Positions 8,644-15,125 of a DNA stretch of 64,000 bases are shown in pieces. Under the pieces are notes generated by a model that saw only the letters and a program-made list of their open reading frames with translations, did no database searches and was not told the DNA's origin. Numbering within the stretch: the first letter of the stretch is position 1; each line of letters starts with the position of its first letter. Origin of the DNA: an uncultured Eubacteriales bacterium (GTDB lineage: Bacteria > Bacillota > Clostridia > Oscillospirales > Oscillospiraceae); assembly GCA_900550165.1 (NCBI GenBank), contig URQY01000002.1, forward strand, positions 1 to 64,000. The letters are read 5' to 3'. Made by a program: the position numbers and the translations under genes.

Positions 8644-8909
8644 AATGGCGCGTGCTCCGATATGCCGCCGCGCTGCCGAGCGAAAAGCGCGCGCAGGAGA
8701 TGACGGACGCAGACTACCTCTATTGCCTTGTGCACGAGATGCTCGACCGCGAGGAGGCGATGGAGCGGCTGTGCCCCGAGTGCCGGACGCGCGCGGAGGA
8801 GGCACGGTGCAGCATTTGCGGCGCAAAGCTCGGCGAAACCGCAGGCGGCGGCAACACGAGCTTTGACATGGCGCGCTTTATCCGCATGAAGGAGGGGCGA
8901 AAACCTTGA
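8260..8909 (+). CDS. Tail assembly chaperone, predicted -1 frameshift fusion (gpGT-like)
   Basis: Predicted ribosomal frameshift product: residues 1-118 of the zero-frame protein, a shift on A AAA AAA (8607-8613), then Ser and the 97 residues encoded in the -1 frame, giving about 216 residues. A perfect 12-bp stem (8618-8629 with 8647-8658) starts 4 bases after the slippery run. The extension contains a CPEC...CSIC pair, a likely zinc ribbon. Long and short chaperone forms made this way are well known in tailed phages. The signal is seen in the sequence; that it operates is inference. The coordinates span two frames and are not a single open frame. Confidence 0.75.
8616..8909 (+). CDS. Minus-one frame extension of tail chaperone (T-like domain, zinc-ribbon motif)
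   Basis: 97 codons from the ATG at 8616, lying in the -1 frame and overlapping the end of the zero-frame chaperone. Sequence: helical N-terminus, then LCPECRTRAEEARCSICG, two Cys-x2-Cys knuckles that look like a zinc-binding site. It is most likely expressed as the tail of the frameshift fusion; independent initiation at 8616 is possible but there is no well-placed ribosome-binding site. Its stop overlaps the TTG start of the next gene (TTGA). Confidence 0.7.
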   Translation: MEHAPYERLKWRVLRYAAALPSEKRAQEMTDADYLYCLVHEMLDREEAMERLCPECRTRAEEARCSICGAKLGETAGGGNTSFDMARFIRMKEGRKP

Positions 8910-9451
8910 ATTACATCGAATGGGCGCTGCAAAGAGGCACAGAGCTGTGGCGCGCGCGGGAAGAGGCGCTGAAAAAGCGCCTCTCCCTTGTGCCGGAGGG
9001 CGCAAAAGAGGGAAAAACGGGGAATGCACCGCGCACTGAGAATGAGCCGGCGACGCAGGATGCGCAGATGCGGGAGAGCGGGGAAAGCACAGCGCCGGAC
9101 GATCCGACGGCTGCGGCTATGACGAGGCTTGGCCGAAAGCTCGGGCGGGGCGCGCAGCGGGAAGACGGAGGAACGGGGGAGACGGGCGTGCTCTCTGCCG
9201 ATCCGGTGAGCACTGCGGCGGAACGAGCTGCGCTTTTGCGCGTAAAGGGTGCAGAAAGCGCGGACGATGCGTCCGGCTGGATGCAGAAGCTCCTGAGCGC
9301 AGACGGCCGCGGCGGGGCAAGTGCGGCGGCAGCGCGGGAGAAAAATGACTTTTCACTTGCGCGGGAGCAGGAAGTGCGCGAGACGGAGTCGTTTTCCCTG
9401 AGTCTGGAGCGCGATGCGCGGCGCTATGACGGCGGCTTTTTATTCTACTGA
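8906..9451 (+). CDS. Small protein in the tape-measure position, unknown
   Basis: 181 residues, TTG start at 8906 with GGAGGGG upstream and overlap with the preceding stop. It sits exactly where contractile phages encode the tape-measure protein (between chaperone and LysM protein), which is normally 600 to over 1500 residues. It is hydrophilic, rich in Ala, Glu, Arg and Gly, without transmembrane helices, with a helical start (MNYIEWALQRGTELWRAREE), a low-complexity middle and a C-terminus ending RRYDGGFLFY. It may be a very short tape measure, a remnant left by an internal deletion, or an unrelated protein. No family was recognised. Confidence 0.6.
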   Translation: MNYIEWALQRGTELWRAREEALKKRLSLVPEGAKEGKTGNAPRTENEPATQDAQMRESGESTAPDDPTAAAMTRLGRKLGRGAQREDGGTGETGVLSADPVSTAAERAALLRVKGAESADDASGWMQKLLSADGRGGASAAAAREKNDFSLAREQEVRETESFSLSLERDARRYDGGFLFY

Positions 9452-9468
9452 GAGAGGACGAGAGAAGA

Positions 9469-10038
9469 ATGAACCTTGCACCGATGCGATACAAGGACTA
9501 TGTGTGGCCGCACAATCCGGAGACATACACCATCCGCTTTCAGCGGCGTGTGGCGGTGGCGAAGGTGCCCTTCGGGCGCTACGGGATGCAGGATCTGGGG
9601 CTGAGCTACCGTGTGATGGAGGGCGAGGGCGTCTTTGCGGGGAAGGGCGCCTATGATGAGTTCAAAAAGCTGGCGTCGGTCTTCTATGGGGGCGGCGCGG
9701 GACTGCTGATCCATCCGGTGTGGCAGGCGGCGCAGGCGTATTTTGTGTCGCTCGAGCTTGCCCAGCAGCCGCTCGAAAACTATGTGCGCTACCGCTTTGC
9801 CTTCTGGGAGACGAGCCCGCTCGATACGTCGCTCATCCGTGTAAACGGAACGGGCGGCGGGAGCGGCACGGCGGCTGCGCCTTCTCAGCGTGCGGGCTGC
9901 TACACTGTGAAGCGCGGCGACACGCTGTGGGGCATCGCGAGCACTTGCGGCGTGACGCTCGCAGCGCTGCTGGAGGCGAATCCGCAGATCAGGAACCCGA
10001 ATGTCATCGCGGCGGGAGAGCGGGTGATGCTGCCGTGA
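9469..10038 (+). CDS. Tail/baseplate protein with C-terminal LysM domain (XkdP-like)
   Basis: 189 residues. Residues 1-125 form the phage-specific domain (MNLAPMRYKDYVWPHNPETY at the start), followed by a Gly/Ala linker and a C-terminal LysM motif of about 45 residues (YTVKRGDTLWGIA ... IAAGERVMLP). XkdP-type proteins sit in the tail hub; the LysM domain is known to bind peptidoglycan or glycan. Because no tail-fibre gene is present, this LysM is one of the few visible elements that could contact a cell wall, though that role is inference. It overlaps the next start by one base. Confidence 0.85.
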   Translation: MNLAPMRYKDYVWPHNPETYTIRFQRRVAVAKVPFGRYGMQDLGLSYRVMEGEGVFAGKGAYDEFKKLASVFYGGGAGLLIHPVWQAAQAYFVSLELAQQPLENYVRYRFAFWETSPLDTSLIRVNGTGGGSGTAAAPSQRAGCYTVKRGDTLWGIASTCGVTLAALLEANPQIRNPNVIAAGERVMLP

Positions 10039-10973
10039 TGAAGGGGTATATCACGACGTGCGACGGTGTGCAGTTCGAGCTGCCGACGCTGCTGCAATGG
10101 GAATTTTCCTACACGGGAAGCGTGCCGTGCGACAGCTTTACGCTGAGGTGCCCCTATGAGGCGGCAATGGCGGAGACGCTGCGCCGCGCGGTGCGCTTTA
10201 CCGCGAAGGAGAACGGCGCGGTGGAGTTTGCGGGCGTTGTGGACGAGACGAGCGTGACGTGCGACGAAAAGGGCTTGCAATTGGAGCTGAGCGGGCGCGG
10301 CATGGCGGCGCTGCTGCTCGACAACGAGGCGGAGGCGGTGAGCTATCAGCGGGCGACGATGGAGGAGATCCTCAAAAACCACGTGACGCCGTATGGCATT
10401 ATTTGCTCGGGCTATGACGCGGTGACGGCCGCGAGCTACCGCGTAGCGAACGGGTCGAGCCAGTGGAAGGCGCTGAACGACTTTGCGGCGCTGCACGGGG
10501 GCGTTGAGCCGTACTTCGACAAGGCCGGTACGCTGGAGCTGAAACGGACGCACAGAGGTGCGGACGTGACGATCGATGCGCAGACGAGCGTGACGGCGCT
10601 TGCCTACTGCGACAAGCGCTACGGCGTGATCGCCGAGGCGTTGGTGGTGGACAAACGAGCGGGCGCGCGGCAGAGCGTGAAAAACGCGGATTTCTGCGCG
10701 CGCGGCGGAACGAGCCGGAGGGTATTCTACGTGCCGGCGAAAAGCGGTGCGCAGACGATGCGCTGCACGGGCGAATATCAGATCAAAAAGTCGAAGGAGG
10801 GGGCGGAGACGCTGCGCATAACGATCGCGGGAGGCTTCTCCGCCGCTCCTGGCGACACGGCAAACGTGAGCGGGACGAAGCTTGGGATCGGCGGGCGGTT
10901 TCGCGTGATCGAATGCAAGCGGCGCTTCGGCGAGAGCGGAGAGGCGAGCGAAGTGAGCCTGCAGAAGGAGTGA
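10038..10973 (+). CDS. Baseplate hub protein (XkdQ / gpD-like)
   Basis: 311 residues. It begins MKGYITTCDGVQFELPTL and contains ELSGRGMAALLLDNEAE and a C-terminal FSAAPGDTANVSGTKLGIGG segment, typical of XkdQ/gp27-like hub proteins that form the trimeric centre of the baseplate beneath the tube. The open frame extends to 9720, but that part shadows the LysM gene; the ATG at 10038 overlaps the preceding TGA. The gene is full length for the family. Confidence 0.82.
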   Translation: MKGYITTCDGVQFELPTLLQWEFSYTGSVPCDSFTLRCPYEAAMAETLRRAVRFTAKENGAVEFAGVVDETSVTCDEKGLQLELSGRGMAALLLDNEAEAVSYQRATMEEILKNHVTPYGIICSGYDAVTAASYRVANGSSQWKALNDFAALHGGVEPYFDKAGTLELKRTHRGADVTIDAQTSVTALAYCDKRYGVIAEALVVDKRAGARQSVKNADFCARGGTSRRVFYVPAKSGAQTMRCTGEYQIKKSKEGAETLRITIAGGFSAAPGDTANVSGTKLGIGGRFRVIECKRRFGESGEASEVSLQKE

Positions 10974-10979
10974 GAGACT

Positions 10980-11360
10980 ATGTGGCTATCGAGAAAGCTG
11001 GCGGCGCACGAGATACAGGATGTGGCCTCGGCGCAGGGCGGCACGGTGACGATCGAGGGGGAAGAGACCGCGGTGTTCAGCAGCGGGGAAAAGCGCGAGG
11101 TGAAGACCGTAGGCCCGGGCGGTTATGAGTGGCAGCCGTGCAAGGGAACGGATGTGCTGGTCGTGCGCGGGGGGACCTTCGGCGAGGAGAGCTATGCCGT
11201 CGGCGCGCTGGACCGGGCGAGCGATGACCTTGCGCCGGGCGAGGTGCGCATCCGCTCCGCCGCTGCGGGAACAGAGATCGTGCTGCGCAACAGCGGCAGG
11301 ATCGATATCAACGGCGTGCTGTTCATCAACGGGATGCCGTATCTGCCGCTGGGAGGATGA
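10980..11360 (+). CDS. Baseplate spike protein (XkdR / gpV-like)
   Basis: 126 residues. It ends with NSGRIDINGVLFINGMPYLP, similar to the beta-helical tip motifs of gpV/gp5-type membrane-piercing spikes. The N-terminal half (GGTVTIEGEETAVFSSGEKR) is beta-rich. It would form the central spike that punctures the target envelope upon contraction. An AAGGAGTGAGAG site precedes the ATG. No metal-binding HxH tip motif was seen, so a PAAR-type cap is not evident. Confidence 0.72.
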   Translation: MWLSRKLAAHEIQDVASAQGGTVTIEGEETAVFSSGEKREVKTVGPGGYEWQPCKGTDVLVVRGGTFGEESYAVGALDRASDDLAPGEVRIRSAAAGTEIVLRNSGRIDINGVLFINGMPYLPLGG

Positions 11361-11363
11361 GAG

Positions 11364-11717
11364 ATGGAATTGAAGATCAGGGACAGGGATTATGTGTCTG
11401 ACGGCGCGGGCGGGCTCGTGCGTGTGAGCGGCTGGGAGGAGATGCTCCAGCGCGTGCTCTACAAGCTGATTGTCCGGCGTGGGAGCTTTGTGCTTTCGCC
11501 GGACTTGGGCAGCGAGCTGCACCTTTTGTGGCGGGAAAAGGGCGAGAGCCGCGCGACGGCGGCGAAGCAGTATGCGGCCGAGACGCTGGCGGGGGAAACG
11601 GGCCTGACGGTGAGCGATGTGACCCTGGAGCAGCAGGGAGACCTTTTGACGCTGCGCCTCGCGCTGCTCTATGAGGGAGAGACGCGCGAGGTCAGCGTAA
11701 CGATCGGGGGAGAGTGA
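11364..11717 (+). CDS. Baseplate protein (XkdS / gp25-gpW-like, DUF2634-type)
   Basis: 117 residues. The sequence MELKIRDRDYVSDG...GWEEMLQRVLYKLIVRRGSFVLSPDLGSEL (given in parts) matches the small gp25-like wedge protein that nucleates sheath polymerisation and precedes the baseplate J gene in nearly all contractile systems. It has normal length and its 3' end lies 4 bases before the next ATG. Confidence is high from order plus the RGSF-LSPDLGS signature. Confidence 0.85.
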   Translation: MELKIRDRDYVSDGAGGLVRVSGWEEMLQRVLYKLIVRRGSFVLSPDLGSELHLLWREKGESRATAAKQYAAETLAGETGLTVSDVTLEQQGDLLTLRLALLYEGETREVSVTIGGE

Positions 11718-11721
11718 GAAA

Positions 11722-12792
11722 ATGGAAGAGCTGAGGACGATCTACGAGCGGATGCGCGCGGTATTCGCAGAGGAGACGGGCTTTGTGCCAAATGACGGCA
11801 GCGATATGATGGTGCGCCTTTACGCGCTGGCGGCGGAGGTGCAGTCGCTGCTGGCGCAGGCGGACTGGGTGCTGGACCAGAGCTTTCCGCAGACGGCGCA
11901 GGGGCAGTATCTCGACTATCACGCCGAGACGCGCGCGCTGGCGCGCCTTCCGGCGGCGAAGGCGGCGGGGGGGCTGCGATTTTCCGCGCCGTCGGCGGCG
12001 GTGACGGACTATGAGATCGATGCGGGGAGCGTTGCGATGACGAGCGCTGGCGTGCGATTTGAAACGGCGGAAAAGGCGACGCTCCGAAAGGGCGAGACGA
12101 GCGTTGACGTGCCGGCGCGCGCCGTGGAAGCGGGGGCAAAGGGCAATGCCATCGCGGGCGCAGTGCACATCATGTCGGTCTATCCCGTGGGCATCACGCA
12201 GTGCACAAATCCGGAGGCATTCTCCGGCGGCAGCGACGAGGAGAGCGACGAGAAGCTGCGCGAGCGCGTGTTGGAGAGCTACAAGCGGCTGCCAAACGGC
12301 GCGAACGCGGCCTTTTACGAGCAGGAGGCGATGCGCTTTCCGAGCGTAGCGGCGGCAAAGGCGGTCGGCCGCGCCCGCGGTATCGGCACGGTGGATGTGT
12401 ACGTTTCGACGCATGCGGGGGCGCCGGAGGAAGAGCTGCTCGGTGAGATCAGGGCGGCCTTGCAGAAAAAGCGCGAGATCGCGGTGGATGTGGAGATCAA
12501 GGCACCGACGGAAAAAACGATCAATGTGAGCGCGGAGCTGACGGCAGAGCAGGGCTGGACGATGCAGGAGATCACCGGTGCGGCGACGGCGGCGCTTCAG
12601 GCCTACTTTACCGGAGAGCGGTTGGGCGAGCCCGTCTATACGGCGAAGCTTGCGAGCATCCTCTACGGTGTGGAGGGCGTAAAGAACTGCCATCTGCTCG
12701 CTCCGGACGAGGATGTAGGCATCAGTGCAACAGAGCTGCCGGTGCTCGGCACAGTGACGATCACAGAGATCGGGACGGGTGAAGACGCATGA
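11722..12792 (+). CDS. Baseplate J-like wedge protein (XkdT-like)
   Basis: 356 residues, standard for gpJ/XkdT. Signs are the N-terminal LRTIYERMRAVFAEETGF, then YLDYHAETRALARLPAAKA, SVAMTSAGVRFETAEKATL, and ESDEKLRERVLESYKRLPNGANAAFYEQ (shown here in pieces), the conserved central J domain. It forms the baseplate wedge linking hub to sheath. It overlaps the next gene (ATGA at 12789). No truncation was seen. Confidence 0.9.
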   Translation: MEELRTIYERMRAVFAEETGFVPNDGSDMMVRLYALAAEVQSLLAQADWVLDQSFPQTAQGQYLDYHAETRALARLPAAKAAGGLRFSAPSAAVTDYEIDAGSVAMTSAGVRFETAEKATLRKGETSVDVPARAVEAGAKGNAIAGAVHIMSVYPVGITQCTNPEAFSGGSDEESDEKLRERVLESYKRLPNGANAAFYEQEAMRFPSVAAAKAVGRARGIGTVDVYVSTHAGAPEEELLGEIRAALQKKREIAVDVEIKAPTEKTINVSAELTAEQGWTMQEITGAATAALQAYFTGERLGEPVYTAKLASILYGVEGVKNCHLLAPDEDVGISATELPVLGTVTITEIGTGEDA

Positions 12793-13367
12793 CATATTAT
12801 GACTATCTCTGCCGCCTGATAGAGCCGATGCGCATTTACCGCACAGAGCGGGGCAGCATCAGCGGCGGCGAGCTGTATGCGGCGGGCAAAGCGCTGGACA
12901 GTGCGGATGATGCGATAGGATACGCCGAAAAAGAGGGGCTCTTGCAGACGGCGGAGGGCGAGGGCCTTACGAGACGGGAAAAGCTCTTTTCCCGCTGTCC
13001 GGTGCACGTTTCGACCGCGCTGCGGCGCGAGGCCATCGCCGCGCTTGCGCGCATCAGCGCCGACAGCTTCACGCTGGACGCGATCAACTCGACGCTCGGC
13101 GGCTGCGGCATCAAGGCGCTGGCAGAGGAGACGGAGAAGAAGGGGACGGTGAAGGTCTGGTTCCCGAACACGGTGGGTGTGCCGGATGAGTTTTCGCAGG
13201 TGGAGCGCATCATCCTTGATATCATCCCCTGCCATTTGCTGGTGGAGTTCTATTTCCGCTATCTCACATGGCGCGAGTGCGAGGCGCAGGGCTTTACATG
13301 GAGAATCGTGGAGGACGAAAAGCACCACACGTGGGAAAGCTTTGAAAAGGCGGTGGCGGATGCATGA
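12789..13367 (+). CDS. Baseplate/tail protein (XkdU-like, DUF2313; gpI position)
   Basis: 192 residues. Begins MTYYDYLCRLIEPMRIY, with LARISADSFTLDAINSTLGGCG typical of the DUF2313/YmfQ family that follows baseplate J in PBSX-like phages. In typical phages this gene is followed by tail-fibre genes; here the next gene is an XhlA-like lysis protein, so receptor-binding fibres are missing from the usual place. Confidence 0.82.
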   Translation: MTYYDYLCRLIEPMRIYRTERGSISGGELYAAGKALDSADDAIGYAEKEGLLQTAEGEGLTRREKLFSRCPVHVSTALRREAIAALARISADSFTLDAINSTLGGCGIKALAEETEKKGTVKVWFPNTVGVPDEFSQVERIILDIIPCHLLVEFYFRYLTWRECEAQGFTWRIVEDEKHHTWESFEKAVADA

Positions 13368-13660
13368 CGGAACAGGAGCTTTCGGTCAAGCTGACCGAGA
13401 CCGAGCAGCGCGCAAGATCCAACACGCACCGCATCGAGCGGCTGGAACAGCAGCAGAAGGACCTGAATAAGCTGGTAACGGCGGTGGAGGTGCTTGCCTC
13501 GCGTGAGATGGGTGTGGAGCGCGACGTGAAGGAGATCAAGGCGGATGTGAAGACCATCACGCAAAAGGGCGGGAAGCGATGGGACGCGATGATCGACCGC
13601 GTGCTGTACGCGCTCATCGGGGCGGCAATCTCCCTGCTGATGACCGGGGGGAGCGTATAA
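13364..13660 (+). CDS. XhlA-like holin-accessory protein
   Basis: 98 residues. An N-terminal coiled coil (heptad-like ARSNTHRIERLEQQQKDLNK) is followed by one C-terminal membrane helix (VLYALIGAAISLLM), the arrangement of XhlA/hemolysin XhlA proteins that act with a holin during PBSX lysis. The ATG overlaps the preceding stop. It is likely a membrane-anchored component of the lysis module. Confidence 0.78.
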   Translation: MTEQELSVKLTETEQRARSNTHRIERLEQQQKDLNKLVTAVEVLASREMGVERDVKEIKADVKTITQKGGKRWDAMIDRVLYALIGAAISLLMTGGSV

Positions 13661-13662
13661 GA

Positions 13663-13935
13663 ATGAAGAAAAAGAAAATGAGCTTTTCCAAGGTATTGCT
13701 GCTGCTCGAGAGTGCGATCGTGCTGTATACAACGTATCAGGGCTTTGCGCTGGCGAGGCTCGCGGTTGCGTCGGGTTTTATGGGTACGCTGCCGTGGATC
13801 GCGACGATGGTGACGGCGGCATGGGGCGCCTACGGGACGAGCGCTGCGTGCTATTACGCAAAGGCAAAGGCGGAAAATACGAGCGGCGGCGTGACGTATG
13901 AAACGGCGTGCCGCGGGCAGGACTGCGAGGGGTGA
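13663..13935 (+). CDS. Small phage membrane protein, possible holin component
   Basis: 90 residues with two predicted membrane helices (about residues 8-28 and 40-60) and a polar tail ending ETACRGQDCEG. Start ATG at 13663 two bases after the previous stop; the open frame from 13579 is a shadow. Its place between XhlA-like and endolysin genes suggests a holin or holin partner, but no family is recognised. Confidence 0.6.
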   Translation: MKKKKMSFSKVLLLLESAIVLYTTYQGFALARLAVASGFMGTLPWIATMVTAAWGAYGTSAACYYAKAKAENTSGGVTYETACRGQDCEG

Positions 13936-13939
13936 GGGT

Positions 13940-14128
13940 ATGGAGCTTGTGAAAAAGAGACTGGCGAATCTTCTGAGTGTGAAGAGCATCGTGACGATCT
14001 GCCTGACGGTCACCTTCTGCGTCCTGACGGTGCAGACAAAGGTGACGCAAGAGTTCAACACGGTGTATCTTATGGTGATCGCGTTTTATTTCGGCACACA
14101 GAACGGCAAAACACAGGAGGAGACGTAA
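13940..14128 (+). CDS. Putative small holin
   Basis: 62 residues. It has a short basic N-terminus (MELVKKRLANLL), two hydrophobic segments (about 16-31 and 41-53) and a charged tail, the usual layout of small class II holins that permeabilise the membrane for the endolysin. It starts 4 bases after the previous stop with GAGGGGTGAGGG before the ATG. It is immediately followed by the endolysin. The function is inferred from topology and position. Confidence 0.65.
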   Translation: MELVKKRLANLLSVKSIVTICLTVTFCVLTVQTKVTQEFNTVYLMVIAFYFGTQNGKTQEET

Positions 14129-14129
14129 A

Positions 14130-14789
14130 ATGCGGCACAGCCGGGACATTGATGATCTGCGCGCGGACGTGGCGGCAAACTGCCGGTCGCTGATCGCCCT
14201 TGCCGAGCGCGAGGGACTGCACGCGCTGGTGACCGAGACGGTACGCGACGCCGAGTATCAGAGAATGCTCGCGGAAAAGGGCTACGCCGCCAAGGGAGCG
14301 GTGGTGCCTTCGTTCCACGCCGATCATGCAGGATTGGCCTTCGACATTTGCAAAAATGAAGCGGGCCACGAGTACGACGACCCTGCGTTTTTCGTGAAGA
14401 TGGGGAATCTGGGGAAAAAGGTCGGCTTTTCATGGGGCGGAGACTGGCGGAGCTTTCCCGACCGGCCGCATTTTCAGTGGGACGCGGGCGGAACGTACAC
14501 GAGCGCGATGGTGCGCGCGCGGCGCTATCCGCCGCCCATGCCGCGATTTGAGGAGGAAGAGATGACACAGCAGGAGTTCAACGAGCGGATGGAGACCTAT
14601 CTCAAAACGCTTGCGCAGCAACAGCCTGCGCACTGGAGTGCGGAGGCGCGCGCCTGGGCGGAGAAAACGGGGCTGATCGCGGGCGATGAAACAGGAAACC
14701 GGCAATACCGCAGCTTTTTAACGCGCGAGCAGTTGGCGGTGCTGCTGCACCGATACGCGAAGCTGACAGGACAGACGAAAAACGAATAA
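14130..14789 (+). CDS. Endolysin: M15-type L-Ala-D-Glu/D,D-peptidase with SLH-like C-terminus
   Basis: 219 residues. The N-terminal 130 residues are a peptidase M15 (VanY/Ply500-like) domain: SFHADHAGLAFDI (SxHxxxxAxD zinc ligands) and WGGDWRSFPDRPHFQW, the closing ligand motif. It would cleave peptidoglycan cross-bridging peptides at the end of the lytic cycle. Residues about 160-215 (AEKTGLIAGDETGNRQYRSF, then LTREQLAVLLHRYAKL) resemble an S-layer-homology repeat, a cell-wall anchoring module. All zinc residues are present. It ends the cassette and is followed by a terminator. Confidence 0.88.
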   Translation: MRHSRDIDDLRADVAANCRSLIALAEREGLHALVTETVRDAEYQRMLAEKGYAAKGAVVPSFHADHAGLAFDICKNEAGHEYDDPAFFVKMGNLGKKVGFSWGGDWRSFPDRPHFQWDAGGTYTSAMVRARRYPPPMPRFEEEEMTQQEFNERMETYLKTLAQQQPAHWSAEARAWAEKTGLIAGDETGNRQYRSFLTREQLAVLLHRYAKLTGQTKNE

Positions 14790-14800
14790 GAGCGACGAAG

Positions 14801-14835
14801 AGAGCCGGAGGGAAGACCCTTCGGCTCTCTTTTTG
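14801..14835 (+). terminator. Terminator closing the phage cassette
   Basis: Stem AGAGCCGGAGGG (14801-14812) with CCCTTCGGCTCT (14818-14829; one G-T pair), followed by a run of T. It separates the cassette from the glutamate operon. Confidence 0.85.
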
Positions 14836-14989
14836 CGTGCGTGGGGGAGGGAAAACGATGCTGATATTGCAGGAAAACTTGCAAAAAAAGGGCGTTTTTA
14901 ACAAATCAAACGGACGTACATTCACGGAAACGACAAAAAACGAGCTGAAAATTTGTTCAGTTTTTTTGAATCTTCTGAGCCGATTTTCA

Positions 14990-15018
14990 TTGATTTCATG
15001 CGGGAGTTCCACTATAAT
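14990..15018 (+). promoter_or_regulatory. Promoter of the gctAB-gcdA-hgdCAB operon
   Basis: TTGATT (14990-14995), 17-base spacer, TATAAT (15013-15018), close to the sigma-A consensus. It lies about 105 bases before the gctA start. Confidence 0.8.
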
Positions 15019-15125
15019 CTAAACTGAAGCCTGTATGAGCACCAATCTGCGGATTTTTGAAGGAATCCATGCAAGATGCTCATTGGCCATAAAACACGTT
15101 CATCAAAATCAGGGAGGGTTTTATC

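Larger units (their letters stand above)
417..14789 (+). mobile_element. Compact phage-derived cassette: head, contractile tail and lysis genes only
   Basis: About 24 genes, all on the plus strand, mostly overlapping or a few bases apart, follow the standard late-gene order of PBSX-like contractile phages: small and large terminase, portal, protease, decoration, capsid, connectors, sheath, tube, tail chaperones, LysM hub, XkdQ/R/S/T/U baseplate, XhlA-like, two small membrane proteins, endolysin. Both sides are bounded by host-type genes and terminators. No integrase, excisionase, repressor, replication, tail-fibre or long tape-measure gene is present. What is seen is the gene content and boundaries; that it is a domesticated PBSX- or GTA-like element is inference. 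It could also be a decayed prophage remnant, although none of its reading frames looks broken. Confidence 0.85.
14790..15125 (+). other. Intergenic: phage terminator, promoter and leader of the gct operon
   Basis: No gene is seen. It contains the cassette terminator, an AT-rich stretch (14870-15000), the gct promoter and a leader of about 100 bases with a 7-bp inverted repeat (ATGAGCA at 15035-15041 and TGCTCAT at 15077-15083). No known riboswitch was recognised in the leader. Confidence 0.7.

Noticed and set aside
325..14890. Possible att-like direct repeat TTGCAAAAAA at 325-334 and 14879-14888 flanking the cassette
   Set aside because: Only 10 bases, A-rich, partly inside a terminator tail; too short to claim integration sites without comparison to an empty locus.
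14836..15010. Small open frame (14837-15022) in the AT-rich gap before gctA
   Set aside because: AT-rich, low complexity, overlaps the gct promoter, and no similarity to a known peptide was recognised.
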